DNA of 64,000 nucleotides, taken from Haloglomus halophilum. GTDB lineage: Archaea; Halobacteriota; Halobacteria; Halobacteriales; Haloarculaceae. The notes below the pieces were generated by a model. The model had not been told where the DNA came from. It searched no databases and saw nothing but the letters and a program-made list of their open reading frames with translations. Shown here piece by piece: positions 58,411 through 64,000 of the stretch; within the stretch, counting starts at the first letter, position 1; each line of letters begins with the position of its first letter. The position numbers and the translations under genes were made by a program. The stretch covers positions 4,115,738-4,179,737 of the forward strand of contig NZ_CP101166.1 in assembly GCF_024298885.1 (NCBI RefSeq), written 5' to 3'.

Positions 58411-59562
58411 ATGGACAAGCGACGGGTCGCGGTCGTCGGCGCCGGCGCGGTCGGGACCACGGCGGCCCACGACCTCGCCGCGCGTGGCTGCGGGGTGACC
58501 CTGTTCGAGGCCGAGACGGTCGCGGCGGGCGCGAGCGGCCGTGCGGCCGGCATCTGTTACGACGCGTTCGCAGAGGACGTGGACGCCGCCGTCGCCGACC
58601 GGGCACTCTCCCGGTTCCGCGCTCTCGACGCCGACCCGTCGTTCGACTGGTCGTTTACGCCGCGCCCGTACGTGTGGCTCGCCCGCGAGGGTGATACCCG
58701 CCGCGCAGACGCCATCCGCGAGCAGGTGCCCCGGATGCAGGCCCACGGCCGTCGGGTCGAACTGCTCGACGGTGCCGACCTCGAGACCGAGTTCCCCGCG
58801 CTCCGGGCCGACATCGAGGTGGCCGCCGTCGCACGCGACGCCGGGTCCGCCGACCCCGGCGCCTACACGAGGGGGATGGCCGAGCGGGCCGTCAGTGCAG
58901 GCGTCACGCTCCGCGAGCGGGCACCCGTCGAACTGCGTGCCGGCGACGGTCACCCACGCGTCGTCACGGCCGACGGGTCGGCGACCTACGACACGGTCGT
59001 CGTGGCCGCGGGCGCGCACACGGCGCGGCTGCTGGGCGACGCCGGTCTGCCCGTGCCCAGCAAACCGTACCGCGTGCAGGCGGCGGTCACCGAATCGACG
59101 CCGCTGTCCGGGCGCGTTCCGCAGCTGTACGACGCGACGGGTGGGTTCTACTGCCGCCCACGGGGAGCGGGGCTGCTCGTCGGTGACGGCACCGAACCCG
59201 TCGAGCGCGACCCGGACGACTGGAATCGGGACGCGGACGACTGGTTCGTGGCGGACTGTACCGACCACCTCCGGCGCGCGTTCGGTGAGGAACCGCCCGG
59301 GGAGACGCCGGCCGTGGACCGCGCGTGGGCGGGCCTCTGCACCGCGACGCCGGACGGGAACCCATTGCTGGGCGAGCGCGCGCCCGGCGTGGTCGTCGCG
59401 GCGGGCTGGCAGGGCCACGGCTTCATGCGCGCGCCGGCGCTGGGCGAACGCATCGCTCGCGGCGTCTGCGATGGCGAATGGCTCGACCCGTTCGACCCGG
59501 CGCGGTTCGACGGCGACGAGTCGTTCGACATCGTCGAGGGGATGGTCGTGGAGGGATCGTGA
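58411..59562 (+). CDS. FAD-dependent oxidoreductase, DAO family
   Basis: 383 residues from the ATG of MDKRRVAVVGAGAVGTTAAHDLAARG. FAD-binding GxGxxG is VGAGAVGT; the second strand ends CGVTLFEAETVAAGASGRAAGICYD. FAD contacts near the C-terminus are AWAGLCTATPDGNPLLGE and AAGWQGHGFMRAPALGERIA. This is the glycine/sarcosine/D-amino acid oxidase family; substrate is unknown. The preceding 124 bases (58287-58410) are AT-rich around 58288-58360 and could hold the promoter. The neighbour on the other strand is convergent, 27 bases after its stop. Confidence 0.93.
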   Translation: MDKRRVAVVGAGAVGTTAAHDLAARGCGVTLFEAETVAAGASGRAAGICYDAFAEDVDAAVADRALSRFRALDADPSFDWSFTPRPYVWLAREGDTRRADAIREQVPRMQAHGRRVELLDGADLETEFPALRADIEVAAVARDAGSADPGAYTRGMAERAVSAGVTLRERAPVELRAGDGHPRVVTADGSATYDTVVVAAGAHTARLLGDAGLPVPSKPYRVQAAVTESTPLSGRVPQLYDATGGFYCRPRGAGLLVGDGTEPVERDPDDWNRDADDWFVADCTDHLRRAFGEEPPGETPAVDRAWAGLCTATPDGNPLLGERAPGVVVAAGWQGHGFMRAPALGERIARGVCDGEWLDPFDPARFDGDESFDIVEGMVVEGS

Positions 59563-59589
59563 ACGGGCGACGCCGAACGGGGCGCCGCA

Positions 59590-60156
59590 CTACTCGTCGA
59601 TGTCGGGGTCGTCGGGGGATGCCGCCCCGTCGTCTTCGTCGCCCGCGTCGATCTCGACCGGGTCGTCCCCGCGCCTGGGGACGCGGATGCGGACGGTCCC
59701 GTTCTCGGTGAGCGTCGCCTCCGCGGCGTCGACATCCACGTCGGCGCCCTCCGGGAGCGCGACCTCGCCGGACAGCGAGAGCCCTCGGCCGGGGACGTGC
59801 GTCTCGAAGCCCTCCTGGAACTCGCGGAAGCGGTCGATACGGACCGCGACGACGTTGCCCTCGTAACGGACCTGTACGTCCGCTCCCTCGGCACCGGGGG
59901 CGTCGAAGACGACGAGGTAGGCGTCGTCGGACTCCAGCAGGTCGGCGGCGAGCGGGCGTCGCTCCTGGACGCGCGCCGAGGCGCGCCCGATGCCGTCGAG
60001 GACCGCCTCCCCGACGGACTCGCCGACCTCGCGGAGCGACGGCAGGTCGACGCCGGACCCGGAGTCGGACTCGGAGTCGGCCGCCTCGAACTCCTCGTCG
60101 AACGCCTCCTCGAACGATTCGTCGAAATCGTCGTCGAAGTCGTCGGCGTCGCTCAC
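59590..60156 (-). CDS. Hsp20/alpha-crystallin-like protein
   Basis: 188 residues from a GTG overlapping the stop of the zinc-ribbon gene (GTGA). The N-terminal about 50 residues are very acidic (DDFDDDFDESFEEAFDEEFE). The central crystallin-type domain includes ADLLESDDAYLVVFDAPGAEGADVQVRYEGNVVAVRIDR and LSLSGEVALPEGADVDVDAAEATLTENGTVRIRVPR, with the strand order and the A-x-x-x-NGxLxIxVP-like end of small heat-shock proteins. An acidic C-terminal tail follows. Probably an ATP-independent chaperone or gas-vesicle-type Hsp20 homologue. Paired with a zinc ribbon by overlap. Confidence 0.88.
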   Translation of the reverse strand: MSDADDFDDDFDESFEEAFDEEFEAADSESDSGSGVDLPSLREVGESVGEAVLDGIGRASARVQERRPLAADLLESDDAYLVVFDAPGAEGADVQVRYEGNVVAVRIDRFREFQEGFETHVPGRGLSLSGEVALPEGADVDVDAAEATLTENGTVRIRVPRRGDDPVEIDAGDEDDGAASPDDPDIDE

Positions 60157-60305
60157 GCGTGGATCGCCTCCACCTCGCCGCCGCAGTAGGGGCAGCTGAA
60201 CGCCTCGGCACCGGTCCCGTCGGGCATGTTGTAGGTGTAGTGAAGCTCCGCCATATCGAGGTCGCAGCCGTCGTCCGCGCACTTGATCTCGAGCGTCTTG
60301 GGCAT
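60153..60305 (-). CDS. 50-residue zinc-ribbon protein (DUF7559-like)
   Basis: ATG at 60303-60305. MPKTLEIKCADDGCDLDMAELHYTYNMPDGTG..., with metal-binding CADDGC (CxxxxC) and CPYCGG (CxxC), and the LDMAELHYTY segment typical of a haloarchaeal family (DUF7559 by memory). Probably binds one Zn. Its stop overlaps the GTG of the Hsp20-like gene, so the two are translationally coupled. The N-terminal KTLEIKC strand leads the ribbon. Divergent from the DUF429 gene. Confidence 0.82.
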   Translation of the reverse strand: MPKTLEIKCADDGCDLDMAELHYTYNMPDGTGAEAFSCPYCGGEVEAIHA

Positions 60306-60422
60306 ATCCGCCCTAGGCCCGCACGACGTATCAAACTCCCGGGCGGGGCAATCCACGGTCTCCCAGGCCAGCCCACGAGACACGAGCGACGGGTTCTCGG
60401 TGGCCGCGGTCCCAGTCCCCCC

Positions 60423-61328
60423 GTGCGCGTCCACGGTGTCGACTTCAGCGGGAGCGCGGAACCGGGCGACGATATCTGGATCGTCTCCGGGTGGTGCCCC
60501 GACGGCGAGCGACCTGACACTCCGGAGGGCGAACGGGGCGGGAGTCACCGAGCACGGGACGACATCGACCTCCGGGTGACGGACGCCCACCCGGCGAGCG
60601 AGGCGTTCGGTGTCACGGGCCGGGAACCGGTCCTGCACGACCTCCGCGAGTTCATCGCGGGCGCTGCCGGGGCGGCCACGGCCCGACAGGTCACCGGCCT
60701 GGACTGCTCGTTCGGACTGCCCCGCGCGGTGCTTCCCGCCGCCGTGACCGCGAGCGACGACTGGCGAGCCACGCTGGACTGGGTCCGCGAGACGTTCGCG
60801 GCTGATGATGCCCGGTCGTTCCAGTCAGCACTGAAGGAGCGGGCACGGGCGAGCGACGCCGAGGGTGTCGAACTGAAGCGTGCCACCGACGGACCGACCG
60901 GCGCCTCCTCGCCGTACTCGTTCATCACGCGCTACCAGACGCTCCACGGCCTGCGCGAGGTACTGTGGCCCCTGGTCGAGCGCGACGCGGTGGCCGTCCC
61001 ACCGATGGCCACCCGGAACGACGAGCACCCGTCGCTCGTGGAGGTGTATCCGGCCGGCACCCTGCGCGACCTCGGACTGCCCGACCGCAAGTACAAGGAC
61101 GACCCCACGTATCCCGAGGCCCCGGCACGACGCGAGCGCATCCTCGACGGCCTGCTCGACCGTGGCGTGCGACTCGACGGCGTCCCCCGCGAGCGACTGC
61201 TGGCCGACTCGGGCGGCGACGCACTCGACGCGCTCGTCGGGGCGGTCGCCGTGGCGCGGAACCGTGCGGCTGGTTTCGCGGTCGACGACGGGCGCTACGA
61301 CCCCGTCGAGGGGTACATCTACGTGTAG
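60423..61328 (+). CDS. DUF429 domain protein
   Basis: 301 residues from a GTG at 60423 (MRVHGVDFSGSAEPG). The family starts with a strand ending in an acidic residue (GVDFSG), as in RNase H-like folds, and has VTGLDCSFGLPRAVLPAAVTASD, a mid block FITRYQTLHGLREVLWPLVERDAVAVPP, and HPSLVEVYPAGTLRDLGLPDRKYKDDPTYP (the typical EVYPA acidic strand). These acidic strand ends may bind metal for a nuclease-like reaction, but function has not been shown. Start codon: a longer N-terminal frame exists without family character. Cytoplasmic. Confidence 0.9.
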   Translation: MRVHGVDFSGSAEPGDDIWIVSGWCPDGERPDTPEGERGGSHRARDDIDLRVTDAHPASEAFGVTGREPVLHDLREFIAGAAGAATARQVTGLDCSFGLPRAVLPAAVTASDDWRATLDWVRETFAADDARSFQSALKERARASDAEGVELKRATDGPTGASSPYSFITRYQTLHGLREVLWPLVERDAVAVPPMATRNDEHPSLVEVYPAGTLRDLGLPDRKYKDDPTYPEAPARRERILDGLLDRGVRLDGVPRERLLADSGGDALDALVGAVAVARNRAAGFAVDDGRYDPVEGYIYV

Positions 61329-61444
61329 CCGCCCCGTACATCCGGTCCGTCGGCGGCCGTGGGCGATTCGCTCGCTCGCATAACAGGAACGACCCATGAC
61401 CGGCGCACCATTTATCACGAACAATTCACTAGAGTCGGCTGGAC

Positions 61445-61642
61445 ATGGGCTTCGGGAGCTACGACGAGTCGGAACAGGAGAACCAGGAGATAGACACCGA
61501 CTTCGAGGACGAGGAGGGAATGAACACGGCCGAACACGACCACCGCGGCGACGTGGAGTACGAGTTCGGCGACACGGACCGCGACGAGTTGCTGAACAAG
61601 CTCGAGGAGATCAAGGACCAGAAGAACGAGCAGGGGTCCTGA
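61445..61642 (+). CDS. DUF5786-like small acidic protein
   Basis: 65 residues, MGFGSYDESEQENQEIDTD. Highly acidic with a short basic end (EEIKDQKNEQGS). The core EHDHRGDVEYEFGDTDRDELLNKLEEIKDQ is shared by a widespread haloarchaeal family (recalled as DUF5786). The fold and role are unknown. The next gene starts one base after its stop. A CATTTATC box at about 61408-61416 lies about 27-33 bases before the ATG, suggesting a leaderless or nearly leaderless mRNA for this and the following gene. Confidence 0.85.
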   Translation: MGFGSYDESEQENQEIDTDFEDEEGMNTAEHDHRGDVEYEFGDTDRDELLNKLEEIKDQKNEQGS

Positions 61643-61643
61643 G

Positions 61644-62222
61644 GTGAACCAGGGGGTTCGCGCGCTGGGGGTCGCCGAGTCGACCGGCGGCGGCCGCCGC
61701 GCGACCGTCGCGGGAAGCGTCGTCCGCGCGGACCGCACCTTCGACGACCTCGTTCTCGACTCGTGGACGGTCGGGGGCACGGACGCCACCGACACCGTCA
61801 TCGACTGCTGGGAGCAACTCGACCGCGAGGACATCCGCTACCTGCTGGTGGCGGGCATCGCGCCCGCCTGGTTCAACGTCCTCGACCTGCAGGCCATCCA
61901 CGACGCCACGGAGCGGCCGGTACTGTCGGTCTCGTTCGAGGCCAGCGAGGGGCTGGAGCCGGCGCTCCGGGACGCGTTCGGCGACGACCCCGAGGCGCTG
62001 GAGGTCCGGCTGGCAACGTACGACCGCCAACCGCCGCGCGAGCGCGTGGAGGTGAACGGGGAGACCTGCTTCGTCCGGGCGGTCGGCTGCGAGGCCGCGG
62101 AGGCCCGCGAGGTCGTCGACGGGTTCACGCCCGAGGGCGGCCGCCCCGAACCCGTCCGCGTGGCCCGGCTCTGTGCTCGCGGGGGCGACGATTTCCGCCA
62201 CCGCCTGCCCGATGGCGACTGA
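61644..62222 (+). CDS. Endonuclease dU/DUF99-like protein
   Basis: 192 residues from a GTG one base after the DUF5786 stop. The family is COG1628/DUF99, annotated as endonuclease dU, related to endonuclease V with an RNase H-like fold. Marks: GVAESTGGGRRATVAGSVVRADRTFDDLVLDSWTVGG, LVAGIAPAWFNVLDLQAIHDATERPVLSVSFE, and the late FVRAVGCEAAEAREVVDGFTPEGGRPEPVRVARL. It would cleave DNA at deaminated bases such as deoxyuridine. The family 4 uracil-DNA glycosylase follows 59 bases later on the same strand. Confidence 0.9.
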   Translation: MNQGVRALGVAESTGGGRRATVAGSVVRADRTFDDLVLDSWTVGGTDATDTVIDCWEQLDREDIRYLLVAGIAPAWFNVLDLQAIHDATERPVLSVSFEASEGLEPALRDAFGDDPEALEVRLATYDRQPPRERVEVNGETCFVRAVGCEAAEAREVVDGFTPEGGRPEPVRVARLCARGGDDFRHRLPDGD

Positions 62223-62281
62223 CTCCGGCCCGTCCCGCGGCGACCGCGGGGGCTTAGTGACGGCCGCGAGTCCGCCACCAT

Positions 62282-62893
62282 ATGAGCGAATCGCTCCCCG
62301 GCGAGATGGAGGGACTCGAGGTGACCGACTGTGCGGCGTGCCCGGAGCTGTGCGAGTCGCGCTCGCGCATCGTCAACGGTGTCGGGCCCGCGGACGCGGA
62401 CCTGGTGTTCGTCGGTGAGGCCCCGGGCGCCAACGAGGACGAGCAGGGCGAGCCGTTCGTCGGCCGCTCGGGCGACGTGCTGACGGAGGCGCTCCGGGAC
62501 CGCGGACTGGCGCGCCGCGACGTCCGCATCACCAACTGCGTGCGCTGTCGGCCGCCGGACAACCGCGACCCGAAGGGGGCGGAACTCACGAACTGCAAGG
62601 GGTATCTCGCGGCGGAGCTGGAGCAGGTCGACCCCGAACTCGTCGTGACGCTGGGCAAGGTCCCCGCCCAGCACCTGCTGGAGCGCTCTGTGGCGGTGAC
62701 GAAGGAGGCCGGGACCGTCCACGACGCACGCGTCGGGGAGGGGAGCTATCGTGTCCTGCTCTGTGTCCACCCGGCCGCGACGCTGTACGACCGGAGTCAG
62801 GAGAGCACGTTCGCGGACGCGCTGGACGAGGCGGTCGCACTGGCGGGGCTCGACGAGGATGGCGGGGGACAATCGCGACTGGGCGAGTTCTGA
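62282..62893 (+). CDS. udg: Family 4 uracil-DNA glycosylase
   Basis: 203 residues. It removes uracil from DNA. The motif GEAPGANEDEQGEPFVGRSG is at residues 45-64, NCVRCRPPDNRDPKGAE at about 85-101, and VHPAATLYDR near 162. Cysteines C17, C20, C24, C86, C89 and C105 supply the 4Fe-4S site usual in this family. The C-terminus ends GQSRLGEF, with Q-x-x-L-x-x-F as in a PIP-box. Thermophilic family 4 enzymes interact with PCNA by similar tails. Adjacent to the endonuclease dU gene. Confidence 0.95.
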   Translation: MSESLPGEMEGLEVTDCAACPELCESRSRIVNGVGPADADLVFVGEAPGANEDEQGEPFVGRSGDVLTEALRDRGLARRDVRITNCVRCRPPDNRDPKGAELTNCKGYLAAELEQVDPELVVTLGKVPAQHLLERSVAVTKEAGTVHDARVGEGSYRVLLCVHPAATLYDRSQESTFADALDEAVALAGLDEDGGGQSRLGEF

Positions 62894-62913
62894 GCCGGTC
62901 AGGTGGCCCGAGG

Positions 62914-63546
62914 TCAGGTGGCCCGGGTGACGACGACGCGGATATGGCTACCGGTGCTCGTCTGTGCCCTGCTGGGAGACTGACTCTCCCCTCGGAGGAC
63001 GTAGCTCGACGGGTCCACGTCCTCACCACCGACCGTCACCTCCACGTTGTACTCGGGGTCGGAGTCCTCGTAGGTCGTCCCCTGGAAGGTGATGGAGTCG
63101 TCGGTCACGCCGATGCCGACCGTGTCCATCGCGTACTTGAGGGTGACGCCCTCGCCGTGAACGTGCCAGATGCGTCCGTTCCCACCCTCGAAGTGCCAGT
63201 AGTCGTCCCGCAGCTGGTACTGGTCCGTCGAGAAGTCGGGACTCTGACCGAGTACGGTCACGTTGATGGTCCCGTGGCCGTGGACCGCCCCGAGGTTGTG
63301 GGGTGTGGTCGCGCCGCCGGAGCCCGCGAAGAAGACGAGATAGCCGATGATGGCGGCGGCGAACACGACGATGGCCCCGAGGGCGATGGGACCAGCGGCG
63401 TCCGACAGCGTGCTCTCGTCGTTCCCCTCCAGACCGACCCGTCGCCGGTCGATAGGCCCCAGCTCACCCTCGTGTTCGGCTTTCAGATGTTTGTGATATG
63501 CCTTCTCGCTCCCGAAGGACTCCTCACAGTAATCACAGTCCGACAT
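62914..63546 (-). CDS. C2H2 zinc-finger protein with membrane anchor and His-rich outer domain
   Basis: 210 residues from the ATG of MSDCDYCEESFGSEKAYHKHLKAEHEG. The first about 25 residues form a C2H2 zinc finger (C-x2-C...H-x4-H). A linker leads to one transmembrane helix (about 54-79, PIALGAIVVFAAAIIGYLVFFAGS). The outer domain is rich in His and Trp: NLGAVHGHGTINV, WHFEGGNGRIWHVHGEGVTLKYAMD. This arrangement is a cytoplasmic zinc finger and an external possible metal-binding beta domain. No named family is recognised. An in-frame ATG 11 codons upstream is less likely. Confidence 0.85.
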   Translation of the reverse strand: MSDCDYCEESFGSEKAYHKHLKAEHEGELGPIDRRRVGLEGNDESTLSDAAGPIALGAIVVFAAAIIGYLVFFAGSGGATTPHNLGAVHGHGTINVTVLGQSPDFSTDQYQLRDDYWHFEGGNGRIWHVHGEGVTLKYAMDTVGIGVTDDSITFQGTTYEDSDPEYNVEVTVGGEDVDPSSYVLRGESQSPSRAQTSTGSHIRVVVTRAT

Positions 63547-63617
63547 TCGTTGCCGCCCGTTCGCTGCCGACCGATTCAAGCGTTACGGTGGTGTGTGCGC
63601 CGGACGACGCCGATTCC

Positions 63618-63908
63618 TCAGTCGATCCGGAGCTCGTAGCGCTTCTCACGTGCGTCCCGGAGCGAGAACGCCTCGCTGACGACGCCGGCCTCTCCCAACC
63701 GCCCGACGGCGTACCGGACGGTCCGGGGCGGCAGCCGGGTCTCCTCGGCGATCTCGGTCCCACTCAGTGTGCCCTCGTGTTCCAGCACGCGGGCCACCAG
63801 CTTCGCGCTCGCCGGGAGGTCGGCGACGGTCTCCCAGTCGGGCGTGCGCTCGGCACCGGCCTCGGCGTCGCTCCGTTCGTCCACCGCCAGCGCGTCGGTT
63901 CGAGCCAT
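63618..63908 (-). CDS. Small winged-helix transcription regulator
   Basis: 96 residues from the ATG of MARTDALAVDERSDAEAGAERTPD. After an acidic head comes a winged helix: LPASAKLVARVLEHEGTLSGTEIAEETRLPPRTVRYAVGRLGEAGVVSEAFSLRDAREKRYELRI. The recognition helix is LPPRTVRYAVGRL, and the wing is SLRDAREKRYEL. It resembles MarR/ArsR-like regulators of haloarchaea without a ligand-binding domain. An upstream ATG would add eight residues. A strong AT-rich promoter box lies just before it. Regulatory target unknown. Confidence 0.88.
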   Translation of the reverse strand: MARTDALAVDERSDAEAGAERTPDWETVADLPASAKLVARVLEHEGTLSGTEIAEETRLPPRTVRYAVGRLGEAGVVSEAFSLRDAREKRYELRID

Positions 63909-63933
63909 GGACGGACCTTCCGACGCACCCACA

Positions 63934-63945
63934 ATAATAATTTCG
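63934..63945 (-). promoter_or_regulatory. TATA-like box of the winged-helix gene
   Basis: On the minus strand AAATTATTATTG lies about 26-37 bases before the ATG at 63906-63908, suitable for a leaderless or near-leaderless transcript. Confidence 0.55.
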
Positions 63946-63975
63946 AGTTTGGATATAACTCTAGAGAATAACGTC

Positions 63976-64000
63976 GTGAGCGGGGGTCTCTCGCCGGGAG
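63976..64000 (+). CDS. Possible start of a further plus-strand gene, cut by the window edge
   Basis: A GTG at 63976 opens a frame (MSGGLSPG...) that reaches the right edge. A TGGATATAACT box at about 63947-63957 lies about 19-29 bases before it. Only eight codons are visible, so this is a weak call. Confidence 0.25.

Overview
The window is chromosomal DNA from a haloarchaeon (class Halobacteria). The evidence is high GC with GC-ending codons, strongly acidic predicted proteins, archaeal ribosomal proteins (L1, L10/P0, L12P, L11, L40e), archaeal S-adenosylmethionine synthetase, MptA, Mre11-Rad50, PDCD5, a DRG-type GTPase and family B DNA polymerase. Many genes have a TATA-like box about 27 bases before the start codon, as expected for leaderless haloarchaeal mRNAs. 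The genus cannot be fixed from the sequence alone.

Layout. 1-9 kb: a partial TIM-barrel-like protein, a 22-residue membrane peptide, a two-gene pair (DUF5796-like and a tiny GIY-YIG-like protein), an FKBP isomerase, a CYTH protein, S-adenosylmethionine synthetase, GTP cyclohydrolase MptA, NAD kinase, a KaiC-like ATPase and homoserine kinase. Two copies of a dispersed hairpin repeat lie just past the 3' ends of the FKBP and KaiC-like genes. 9-14 kb: four translationally coupled secreted or pilin-like genes, the last 1026 codons long. 14-25 kb: mixed housekeeping genes (epimerase, DHH phosphoesterase, L40e, MBL hydrolase, UbiB-type kinase, PDCD5, PP-loop ATPase, RCK protein, cupin, APC permease, SAM hydrolase, NADAR).

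25-39 kb: the information-processing and Fe-S core: mre11-rad50 with overlapping frames, three small haloarchaeal genes on the other strand, intein-containing DNA polymerase B, and sufCBD. 39-49 kb: a Tat-exported beta-helix protein coupled to a Thr/Gly-rich lipoprotein, a GT87-type membrane enzyme, a ribbon-helix-helix protein, lineage-specific proteins, an intron-containing tRNA-Gln(UUG) beside an HNH nuclease fragment, and a ferritin-like/DtxR iron pair. A 600-base stretch (47.7-48.3 kb) has no recognised gene but contains perfect palindromes.

49-64 kb: methyltransferase, PEBP lipoprotein, HEWD protein, CutA, a membrane protein, the rpl1-rpl10-rpl12 operon with a structured leader, GDT1-like transporter, L11, DRG GTPase, a DAO-family oxidoreductase, a zinc-ribbon/Hsp20 pair, DUF429, DUF5786, the Endo dU-like and family 4 UDG pair, a membrane-anchored zinc-finger protein, and a small winged-helix regulator.

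No transposase, CRISPR array, phage module or recognised defence island is seen. The best leads are regulatory and evolutionary: PIP-like tails on Mre11, PolB and UDG; an unusual intein with a codon-divergent flank at a second intein site; the dispersed 3' repeat; the L1 leader with alternative pairing; a promoter-centred palindrome before the DHH gene; and the pilin-like operon.
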